Shown: positions 1 to 5,098 of the stretch, one piece after another
How the letters are laid out: each line of letters begins with the position of its first letter
How positions within the stretch are numbered: position 1 is the stretch's first letter
Translations under genes and position numbers: made by a program
Source of the DNA: RGIG1918 sp045536045
GTDB lineage: Bacteria; Cyanobacteriota; Vampirovibrionia; Gastranaerophilales; Gastranaerophilaceae
Reading direction: 5' to 3'
Length of the DNA stretch: 6,654 nt
Assembly: GCA_045536045.1 (NCBI GenBank)
Contig: JAZSMU010000007.1
Span: 1 to 6,654, forward strand
The notes under the pieces: model-generated
What the model saw: only the letters and a program-made list of their open reading frames with translations
Database searches by the model: none
What the model was told of the DNA's origin: nothing

Positions 1-45
1 TATTTAACAATTTGAATTTATGTTAATTTTGAGTCATAATTTTAA

Positions 46-83
46 AAAATATATTTACAACATTTTGTGTTTAAAATATATTT
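46..83. repeat. Paired AT-rich palindromic direct repeat upstream of ftsZ
   Basis: The 11-mer AAAATATATTT occurs at 46-56 and again at 73-83. Each copy contains the perfect 10-bp palindrome AAATATATTT. The copies are 27 bp apart, and the second lies inside the spacer of the putative ftsZ promoter. This could be a pair of operator half-sites, but with so few G or C bases in the leader it could easily be chance. Confidence 0.25.
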
Positions 84-94
84 GTTTATATAAT
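65..94 (+). promoter_or_regulatory. Putative sigma70-type promoter for ftsZ
   Basis: A perfect TATAAT at 89-94 is preceded, across an 18-bp spacer, by TTGTGT at 65-70, a partial match to the TTGACA -35 box. The expected start near 100-102 would leave a short leader of about 26-28 nt holding the ftsZ ribosome binding site. The surrounding leader is so AT-rich that chance matches are likely. A second, weaker pair (TTGAAT at 12-17, 17 bp, CATAAT at 35-40) lies further upstream and could be an alternative promoter. Confidence 0.5.
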
Positions 95-109
95 TGTAAT
101 TTATTTAAC

Positions 110-116
110 AAGGGAG
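110..116 (+). promoter_or_regulatory. Ribosome binding site of ftsZ (supports GTG start)
   Basis: AAGGGAG is a strong Shine-Dalgarno match, 11 nt before the GTG at 128. The reading frame has a TGA stop at 119-121, so GTG 128 is the first usable start codon downstream of it. This supports the non-ATG start. Confidence 0.75.
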
Positions 117-127
117 CTTGATATAAA

Positions 128-1309
128 GTGGAAAAATTTAGATTAGATAGTTTTGATAGCAAACCAAGCACAACTATTTCAGATGCTAGACACTCTAATG
201 CAGCCAACATTAAAGTTGTTGGTGTTGGTGGCGGTGGTGGAAACGCTGTTAATAGAATGATTAAAGCTGGTTTAAGCGGCGTTGAATTTTGGGCAATAAA
301 CACAGATGCTCAAGTTCTTGCACTTTCTCAAGCTGAAAAAACTTTACAAATCGGTTCTAAACTAACAAATGGCTTAGGTGCTGGTGGCGACCCTTCAATC
401 GGTGAAAAAGCTGCTGAAGAAAGCAGAGAAGATATCGTTAAAGCATTAGATGGCGCTGATATGGTTTTTGTTACTGCCGGCATGGGTGGTGGAACAGGAA
501 CAGGTGCTGCTCCAGTTATTGCTAAAATTGCTAAAGAACTTGGTGCTTTAACAATTGCCGTTGTTACAAAACCTTTTGGTTTTGAAGGCAAAAAACGTTT
601 AACTCAAGCAAATGCAGGTCTTGAAAAATTAAAAGAAAATGTTGACGCTTTAATTGTAATTCCAAACGACAAACTTATGGAAGTTGTTGAAAGAAGAACA
701 ACAATGAGAGATGCATTCTTAATCGTTGACGAAGTTCTTTTAAGAGGTATTAAAGGTATTTCAGATATTATCGTTGTTCCAGGTATGATTAACGTTGACT
801 TTGCAGATGTTAAAACAGTTATGGAAGCATCAGGCTCAGCTCTTATGGGTATCGGTAAAGCATCTGGCGAAGGCAGAGCTATTGAAGCTGCTAAATCTGC
901 GATTTCTTCAAGACTTCTTGAATCTTCAATTAATGGTGCAACAGGTATCATTATGAATGTTACTGGTGGTCCTGATATGACTCTTCACGAAGTTAACGAA
1001 GCTGCAAGCATTATCCATGATGCAATTAGCGATGATGCAGATGTTATCTTTGGTTCAGTTATTGATGATTCTATTCAAGGCGAAATTCAAATTACAGTTA
1101 TTGCAACTGGTTTCTCACTTCAAAATGGCGAAGTTAGAATTAAAGACCAAAACAAAATCTCTCTTGGTCCAATTTTTGAAAACTCTCCATTTGGAACAAG
1201 TGCAACAGACACTAATTTTGATTTTCCATCTGCTTCAAAATCAACTTATGAACCATCTTCAAACAGAGGATTTTTAGATATTCCAGATTTCTTAAATCCA
1301 AAAAAATAG
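128..1309 (+). CDS. ftsZ: Cell division protein FtsZ
   Basis: FtsZ is the tubulin-like GTPase that polymerises into the cytoplasmic Z-ring and recruits the division machinery. The 393-residue product is full length. A polar N-terminal extension of about 26 residues precedes the nucleotide-binding core, which opens with VVGVGGGGGNAVN (30-42). The tubulin signature GGGTGTG is at 120-126. The T7 synergy loop NVDFAD (222-227) keeps both catalytic aspartates. The core ends near residue 330, a short Ser/Thr/Asn-rich linker follows, and the conserved C-terminal peptide LDIPDFLNPKK (383-393) would bind FtsA/SepF/ZipN-type partners. The segment SGVEFWAINTDAQ and the LDIPDFL tail resemble cyanobacterial FtsZ. 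Translation starts at GTG behind AAGGGAG; an in-frame stop just upstream excludes a longer form. The gene has its own promoter-like sequence and terminator, and no ftsA or ftsQ lies beside it inside the window. It uses more C-ending codons (GAC, AAC, ATC) than its neighbours, consistent with higher expression. Confidence 0.98.
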   Translation: MEKFRLDSFDSKPSTTISDARHSNAANIKVVGVGGGGGNAVNRMIKAGLSGVEFWAINTDAQVLALSQAEKTLQIGSKLTNGLGAGGDPSIGEKAAEESREDIVKALDGADMVFVTAGMGGGTGTGAAPVIAKIAKELGALTIAVVTKPFGFEGKKRLTQANAGLEKLKENVDALIVIPNDKLMEVVERRTTMRDAFLIVDEVLLRGIKGISDIIVVPGMINVDFADVKTVMEASGSALMGIGKASGEGRAIEAAKSAISSRLLESSINGATGIIMNVTGGPDMTLHEVNEAASIIHDAISDDADVIFGSVIDDSIQGEIQITVIATGFSLQNGEVRIKDQNKISLGPIFENSPFGTSATDTNFDFPSASKSTYEPSSNRGFLDIPDFLNPKK

Positions 1310-1320
1310 TTTGAAGCGAA

Positions 1321-1326
1321 TATAAT
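1321..1326 (+). promoter_or_regulatory. Candidate -10 box for the coaX cluster, abutting the terminator
   Basis: A perfect TATAAT lies just before the ftsZ terminator hairpin and 45 nt before the coaX ATG. No convincing -35 box exists at 16-18 bp upstream (the sequence there is CCAAAA-like) and there is no extended -10 TG. It is nevertheless the best promoter-like element in the 62-nt gap from which the seven-gene cluster must otherwise be read by terminator read-through. A start near 1332-1334 would fall inside the 5' arm of the hairpin and prevent it forming in the new transcript. Confidence 0.3.
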
Positions 1327-1327
1327 T

Positions 1328-1355
1328 AAAAGCCGCTTAATTAGCGGCTTTTTTT
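1328..1355 (+). terminator. Intrinsic (rho-independent) terminator of ftsZ
   Basis: AAAAGCCGCT (1328-1337) pairs perfectly with AGCGGCTTTT (1343-1352), giving a 10-bp stem with a GC-rich centre and a 5-nt loop TAATT. A run of seven T (1349-1355) follows. It begins 18 nt after the ftsZ stop, so it should end the ftsZ transcript and separate it from the coaX cluster. On the opposite strand only four T follow the hairpin, so it would be weak in that direction. Confidence 0.93.
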
Positions 1356-1360
1356 GAAAA

Positions 1361-1365
1361 AAGGG
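1361..1365 (+). promoter_or_regulatory. Ribosome binding site of coaX
   Basis: AAGGG ends 6 nt before the ATG at 1372, followed by a second partial AGGG. It confirms the coaX start. Confidence 0.7.
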
Positions 1366-1371
1366 TAGGGC

Positions 1372-2139
1372 ATGCTTTTAACAATTGACGTTGGCAATAC
1401 AAATACAAGTTTTTGTGTTTTTGAAAATAACGAAATAATTGATAGATTTAGTATTTCTTCAGATATTAAAAAAACTTCTGATGAATATGGAGCTATTATT
1501 TTCGGTATTCTTTCTCAAAAGAAATTAAGTGAGAAAATTAAAAATGTTGCAATATCAAGCGTAGTTTTGCCTTTAGATGATATTTTAGAAGAAGCAATTA
1601 AAAAATATTTAAAAATTTCTGCATTTAAAATCAATCATAAAATTAAACTTCCCTTTAAAATTGATATAGATTCACCAAAAGAATTGGGTGCAGATAGAAT
1701 TGCAAATGCTGCATACGCTGTTAAAAATATTTCTTTGCCAGCCATAGTGATTGATTTTGGAACAGCTACAACTTTTGATATTATTGATGAAAATAAATGT
1801 TTTATAGGTGGCTTAATTGCACCAGGTGTTAAAATTCAAGCTCAATCATTAACAAAATTTACTTCAAAATTGCCAAAATTAAAGGTTGAAAGTGCAAAAT
1901 CTGCAATTGCTAAAAATACAATAGATGCAATGCTTGCTGGAGTTGTTTTGGGTCATAGCTGCATGATAGATGGTATGCTTGAATTAACTGAAAAAGAATT
2001 AGGAAAAAGGTCCACAGTTGTTGCATGTGGCGGTTATAGTGAAATTTTATATTCAAAAGTTAATAGAAAATTTGATTTTATAGAAAAAGATTTAACTCAT
2101 TTAGGAATTAAATATTTGTGGGAGTTTAATAATGTTTAA
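1372..2139 (+). CDS. coaX: Type III pantothenate kinase CoaX
   Basis: CoaX phosphorylates pantothenate with ATP to 4'-phosphopantothenate, the first committed step of coenzyme A synthesis. The 255-residue product matches the usual size of this ASKHA-fold family. The N-terminal phosphate-binding motif DVGNTNT is at 6-12. The PKELGADR motif (102-109) carries the presumed catalytic aspartate D108. DFGTATT (128-134) is the second phosphate/monovalent cation motif, followed by GGLIAPGVKIQAQSL (146-160). The glycine-rich ACGGYSEIL (218-226) and a LTHLGIKYL tail complete the fold. Known type III enzymes need K+ or NH4+ and are not inhibited by CoA, unlike type I CoaA; I expect the same here. It is the first gene of the packed cluster and overlaps dut by 8 nt. 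Together with coaBC downstream, the cluster covers three consecutive CoA steps. The start is well supported by AAGGG six bases upstream. Confidence 0.95.
   Translation: MLLTIDVGNTNTSFCVFENNEIIDRFSISSDIKKTSDEYGAIIFGILSQKKLSEKIKNVAISSVVLPLDDILEEAIKKYLKISAFKINHKIKLPFKIDIDSPKELGADRIANAAYAVKNISLPAIVIDFGTATTFDIIDENKCFIGGLIAPGVKIQAQSLTKFTSKLPKLKVESAKSAIAKNTIDAMLAGVVLGHSCMIDGMLELTEKELGKRSTVVACGGYSEILYSKVNRKFDFIEKDLTHLGIKYLWEFNNV
2120..2124 (+). promoter_or_regulatory. Ribosome binding site of dut, inside coaX
   Basis: GGGAG sits 7 nt before the dut ATG at 2132, within the last codons of coaX. It supports an 8-nt stop/start overlap and translational coupling. Confidence 0.7.
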
Positions 2140-2581
2140 AGTTGAATTAAAAATAGAAAAATTGCCACATTGTTCGGCTTTGCCTGAATACAAAACATCT
2201 GGTGCTTCTGGAATGGATTTGTCTGCAGGAATTGAAGAAGATATTATTTTAAAACCAATGGAGAGAAAATTAATCCCAACAGGAATTAAGATTGAGGTTC
2301 CACTTGGCTATGAGGCACAAGTTCGCCCAAGAAGTGGTCTTTCAATTAAACAGGGGCTGACTTTAGTAAATTGCACAGGTACAGTTGATTCTGATTATAG
2401 AGGCGAAATTAAAGTTCCAATGATAAATTTATCTACTCAAACTCAAATAATTAAAAATGGCGACAGAATTGCTCAAATGGTTATTATGCCAATAGCAATT
2501 GCTGATATCAAAATTGTTGATGAATTATCTGAAACTTCAAGAGGCGAGGGTGGTTTTGGTTCAACTGGAGTTTCAGTTTAA
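2132..2581 (+). CDS. dut: Deoxyuridine 5'-triphosphate nucleotidohydrolase (dUTPase)
   Basis: Dut hydrolyses dUTP to dUMP and pyrophosphate, keeping uracil out of DNA and supplying dUMP for thymidylate synthesis. The 149-residue product is standard length for the homotrimeric all-beta family, and all five motifs are present in order: I GMDLSA (27-32), II RPRSGLS (65-71), III ending GTVDSDYRGEI (83-93) with presumed catalytic D86, IV GDRIAQMV (110-117), and the glycine-rich V RGEGGFGSTG (137-146) that closes over the nucleotide. In motif III the more usual Ser/Ala-Pro before GT is Cys-Thr (C81-T82), a modest deviation that leaves the catalytic core intact. The gene overlaps the end of coaX by 8 nt and has its own GGGAG site, so coupling to coaX translation is likely. 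A 43-nt gap separates it from gmk. Confidence 0.97.
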   Translation: MFKVELKIEKLPHCSALPEYKTSGASGMDLSAGIEEDIILKPMERKLIPTGIKIEVPLGYEAQVRPRSGLSIKQGLTLVNCTGTVDSDYRGEIKVPMINLSTQTQIIKNGDRIAQMVIMPIAIADIKIVDELSETSRGEGGFGSTGVSV

Positions 2582-2610
2582 AAAGATATTTAAAAAGCTG
2601 AAAAATAGTG

Positions 2611-2616
2611 TATAAT
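2611..2616 (+). promoter_or_regulatory. Candidate -10 box directly before gmk (possible leaderless start)
   Basis: A perfect TATAAT ends 8 nt before the gmk ATG at 2625, so a transcript from it would begin at or within a base or two of the start codon. No Shine-Dalgarno-like sequence is visible in the 25 nt before gmk, in contrast to most other genes here. No good -35 box is seen at the expected distance, so this is suggestive only. Confidence 0.35.
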
Positions 2617-2624
2617 TAAGCGTA

Positions 2625-3194
2625 ATGGAAAACAAAAAAGGCAAATTATTCATAGTTTTAGGTCCTTCGGGTGTTGGGAAAGGCACTCTTTTAAAGGGGT
2701 TCCTAAAAAATAAAACAAATATAATTTATTCTATTTCAACAACAACAAGAGCTCCAAGAGTTGGAGAAGAAGATGGTGTTCAATATTTCTTTGAAACTGT
2801 TGAAAATTTCAAAAAAATGATAGAAAATGACGAATTTCTTGAATGGGCAGAATTTAGTGGAAATTTTTATGGCACAAACAAAAAGTTTGTTGAAAAAAAA
2901 TTAAATCAAGGCTTTGATATTTTATTAGAGATAGAAGTTCAAGGTGCTAAAAAAGTCCTTCAAAAGATGAATGACGCAGTTTCAATTTTTATTCTTCCGC
3001 CATCTAGAGAGGAGCTTGAAAAAAGGCTTAGAGGAAGAAAAACAGAAACAGAAGATGCTATTGAAAAAAGACTTAAAAGAGCAATTGCTGAGCTTGATGA
3101 AGCTAACGATTATAAATATCAAGTTGTTAATAATAATATAGAAGAGGCAGTTTCAAGGCTTCAAGAAATTTATGAGGCTGAGAAAAATGCTTAA
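2625..3194 (+). CDS. gmk: Guanylate kinase
   Basis: Gmk converts GMP (and dGMP) plus ATP to GDP (dGDP), an essential step in GTP/dGTP supply and in recycling c-di-GMP/ppGpp breakdown products. The 189-residue product is near the family's usual length. The Walker A loop GPSGVGKGT is at 13-21. The GMP-binding stretch STTTRAPRVGEEDG is at 38-51. FLEWAEFSGNFYGT (71-84) carries the guanine-contacting acidic residue and tyrosine. EIEVQGA (102-108) corresponds to the usual DIDVQGA, with Glu for Asp at two places. LPPS (124-127) and the R-rich lid helices (134-152) follow. In many bacteria rpoZ lies between gmk and coaBC; here gmk runs straight into coaBC with an 8-nt overlap. The start has no Shine-Dalgarno, but no other start fits, since the P-loop lies only 12 residues in. 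Confidence 0.97.
   Translation: MENKKGKLFIVLGPSGVGKGTLLKGFLKNKTNIIYSISTTTRAPRVGEEDGVQYFFETVENFKKMIENDEFLEWAEFSGNFYGTNKKFVEKKLNQGFDILLEIEVQGAKKVLQKMNDAVSIFILPPSREELEKRLRGRKTETEDAIEKRLKRAIAELDEANDYKYQVVNNNIEEAVSRLQEIYEAEKNA
3174..3177 (+). promoter_or_regulatory. Ribosome binding site deciding the coaBC start
   Basis: GAGG lies 9 nt before the ATG at 3187. The alternative in-frame ATG at 3172 has no comparable site upstream, and this GAGG would fall inside its own coding sequence. That favours 3187. Confidence 0.6.
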
Positions 3195-4356
3195 AGGAAA
3201 AAATATTTTAATAGGGATAACAGGGGCAATTGCAGCATATAAAATTTGCGAGCTTATAAGAATGTTTAAAAGGCAAAATGCAGATGTTAAGGTTGTTTTA
3301 ACTCCGAATGCTCTAGAATTTGTTACCCTTAAAACCATAGAAACATTATCTGGAAATGAGGTTTATCTTAAACAATTTAAGAAAAAAGACCCGACAAAAC
3401 ATATTTCGCTTGCAGATTGGGCTGATGTTTTTGTTGTTGCACCACTAAGTGCAAATACATTGTCTAAATTCGCAAATGGTATTGCAGACAATCTTCTAAC
3501 AAGTGTTTTCTGTGCTTCTTATGGGAAGGGGCTTCCTGTTCTTTTATCTCCATCTATGAATGATGGAATGTGGGATAACGAGTTTGTTCAAGAAAACATT
3601 AAAAAATTATCTAAAAATTGCAAAATTATTGCTCCAGATTATGGCTTTTTAGCTTGTAATGCAATTGGTAAGGGAAGATTACCCAAGGTTGAAGATTTAT
3701 ATAATGAAACAGTTTCTTTATTAGAAGAAGCTAAGCCACTTTTAGGCAAAAAAATCTTAATCACTGCTGGTGGCACAAAAGAGGCAATAGACCCTGTTCG
3801 CTATATTGGAAATTCAAGCTCTGGAAAAATGGGGATTGCACTTGCTGATGTTGCTTATTCATTAGGTGCTGAAGTTAAATTAATTTCAACTTTTGAACAT
3901 GTGGCACCATATAAAATAGAGCAAGTTACTTCTGCCTTAAGTATGGAATCTGCTGTTAAATCTGACTTCAAAGACTATGATGTTTTAATTATGGCAGCTG
4001 CTGTTGCAGATTATCGCCCTAAAGAAGTTAAAAATTCTAAAATAAACAGTTCGGAAAATGAAACTTTAACTATTGAGTTAGTTAAAAATCCTGTTATACT
4101 TAAGAGTGTCGCACCTTTAAAAAGGGAAAATCAAAAAATAATTGGTTTTTGTCTTTCAACGGAAAATCTTGAAGAAAATGCAAAAAGAAAATTGGAAGAT
4201 AAAAAATGCGATTATATAGTTGCAAATATGGCAAGTGATGCACTTGGAAAAGACGATACAAAAATAGTTGTTTATAGTGCAAAAGGTCAAGAATTTGCAA
4301 CGGATACTATTTCAAAACATGATGCAGCAAGAAAAATTTTGGAGCTTTTAATATGA
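3187..4356 (+). CDS. coaBC: Bifunctional phosphopantothenoylcysteine decarboxylase / phosphopantothenate-cysteine ligase CoaBC (Dfp)
   Basis: CoaB joins 4'-phosphopantothenate to cysteine using CTP; CoaC is an FMN enzyme that decarboxylates the product to 4'-phosphopantetheine. The 389-residue product is close to the usual ~400. The CoaC half shows TGAIAAYK (12-19), catalytic H72 in KHISLADWAD, PLSANT (86-91), PSMN with N125, and C157 in ACNAIGKGR. The CoaB half shows TAGGTKEAIDPVRYIGNSSS (193-212) with N209, AAAVADYRP (270-278), LVKNP (298-302) and CDYIVAN (341-347). Several normally invariant spots differ: PSMN for PAMN, ACN for ACG, GFCLSTEN for GFAAETEN, and most notably KINS (285-288) where the family has KXKK. 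I chose ATG 3187 over ATG 3172 because it has a GAGG site and gives the usual MLKGKNILIGITG beginning. It overlaps gmk by 8 nt and the NIF3-like gene by 4 nt. It shares the pathway of coaX upstream. Confidence 0.95.
   Translation: MLKGKNILIGITGAIAAYKICELIRMFKRQNADVKVVLTPNALEFVTLKTIETLSGNEVYLKQFKKKDPTKHISLADWADVFVVAPLSANTLSKFANGIADNLLTSVFCASYGKGLPVLLSPSMNDGMWDNEFVQENIKKLSKNCKIIAPDYGFLACNAIGKGRLPKVEDLYNETVSLLEEAKPLLGKKILITAGGTKEAIDPVRYIGNSSSGKMGIALADVAYSLGAEVKLISTFEHVAPYKIEQVTSALSMESAVKSDFKDYDVLIMAAAVADYRPKEVKNSKINSSENETLTIELVKNPVILKSVAPLKRENQKIIGFCLSTENLEENAKRKLEDKKCDYIVANMASDALGKDDTKIVVYSAKGQEFATDTISKHDAARKILELLI
4341..4344 (+). promoter_or_regulatory. Ribosome binding site of the NIF3-like gene, inside coaBC
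   Basis: GGAG is 8 nt before the ATG at 4353, which overlaps the coaBC TGA stop in an ATGA arrangement typical of translational coupling. Confidence 0.65.
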
Positions 4357-5090
4357 TAAAAACTGAAAAAATTATTGCTATGATTGAAAGCTATGCTTCT
4401 TTAGACTTAGCTGAAGAATGGGATAACTCTGGTTGGCAAATTAATTTGCACCACGATTATACAAACAGAGTTCTTGTTGCACTATCTCTAACAAAAGATG
4501 TGCTAGAACAAGCAATTACAAACGATTGCGACTTAATTGTAACTCACCACCCTCTTATTTTTAAGGGGCTAAAGAAAATTGATAATAATATAATTGTTCA
4601 AGCAATTAAACACAACATTTGTGTTTACAGTGCTCATACAAATATGGATAAAACTTATGGTTCAACAACAGACGCACTTGCTGGTGTTTTAGGGCTTAAA
4701 AACCTTGTTACTGTTGATGATTACATTAAAGTTGCTCATCTTAAAGATGAAATTGACCTTTTAGAATTTTTAGAAGGTGTTAAAAGGTCTTTAGGCTCAG
4801 AGCGTATTAAACTTGTTAATCCAAACAATATCCAAACCGTTAAAAGCGTTGCAATTTGTGCAGGCTCTGGTGGTGGATATGTTGAAAAAATTGCAGATTA
4901 TGATGTAGATTTATACATTACAGGTGATGTTAAATTCCATTCTGCATTAGATGTTCGTGATTTTGCCGTAGCTGATGTTGGGCATTTTGAAACAGAAATT
5001 CCATTTATTCCTCAGCTTCAAGGTATAATTGCAAAAACAGGAGTTGAAGCCCTTGTGGCAGCTGAACATGTTCCTTGGGTTTATGTATAG
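4353..5090 (+). CDS. NIF3/YbgI-family (DUF34) metal-binding protein
   Basis: This belongs to the widespread NIF3 family, whose members assemble as toroidal hexamers with a two-metal site. Databases often label it GTP cyclohydrolase 1 type 2, but the physiological role is unsettled; I would not assign that activity here. The 245-residue product is the short form, like E. coli YbgI, without the extra central domain of longer homologues. Signature pieces are EEWDNSGWQ (21-29), corresponding to the usual WDNxGLQ, then THHPLIF (64-70), SAHTNMD (93-99), ITGDVKFHSALD (189-200) and GHFETE (210-215). The five expected metal ligands are H65, H66, D99, H211 and E215, with the same four-residue H-to-E spacing as in YbgI. 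It starts in a 4-nt ATGA overlap with coaBC and ends 8 nt before aroC, so it sits firmly within the operon. The context does not reveal its substrate. Confidence 0.93.
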   Translation: MIKTEKIIAMIESYASLDLAEEWDNSGWQINLHHDYTNRVLVALSLTKDVLEQAITNDCDLIVTHHPLIFKGLKKIDNNIIVQAIKHNICVYSAHTNMDKTYGSTTDALAGVLGLKNLVTVDDYIKVAHLKDEIDLLEFLEGVKRSLGSERIKLVNPNNIQTVKSVAICAGSGGGYVEKIADYDVDLYITGDVKFHSALDVRDFAVADVGHFETEIPFIPQLQGIIAKTGVEALVAAEHVPWVYV

Positions 5091-5092
5091 GA
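5089..5092 (+). promoter_or_regulatory. Ribosome binding site deciding the aroC start
   Basis: AGGA overlaps the TAG stop of the NIF3-like gene and lies 6 nt before ATG 5099. It favours this ATG over the in-frame TTG at 5075, which would add eight residues not usual for the family. Confidence 0.6.
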
Positions 5093-5098
5093 AAAATT

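Noticed and set aside
1..111. TATTTAACAA at 1-10 and 102-111, with the near copy TATTTACAA at 52-60, spaced about 50 bp
   Set aside because: The even spacing is eye-catching, but in a leader this AT-rich a 10-bp match among so few bases is easily chance, and it is not a DnaA box or other known site.
55..303. Minus-strand frame spanning the ftsZ leader and 5' end
   Set aside because: Its central PPPPPTPTT run is the reverse reading of the FtsZ glycine loop; there is no ribosome site or family resemblance.
328..951. Minus-strand open frames opposite ftsZ (328-591 and 604-951)
   Set aside because: They are antisense shadows of a strongly conserved gene, low-complexity (Pro/Ser/Ile-rich), with no recognisable domain.
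1017..1277. Plus-strand 86-codon frame inside the 3' part of ftsZ
   Set aside because: It is a frame-shifted reading of ftsZ rich in Leu/Gln/Met repeats, with no independent coding signal.
2582..2624. Possible terminator in the dut-gmk gap
   Set aside because: No GC-rich inverted repeat or T-run is present, so I see no stop to transcription there.
3172..3186. Upstream ATG start for coaBC adding five residues (MRLRK)
   Set aside because: It has no ribosome binding site, whereas ATG 3187 has GAGG nine bases upstream and yields the usual MLKGK-type N-terminus.
5075..5098. TTG start for aroC adding eight residues
   Set aside because: ATG 5099 has AGGA six bases upstream and gives the standard M-x-L-R-F-L-T-A-G-E-S-H-G start; the extension lies inside the NIF3-like gene and resembles nothing in the family.
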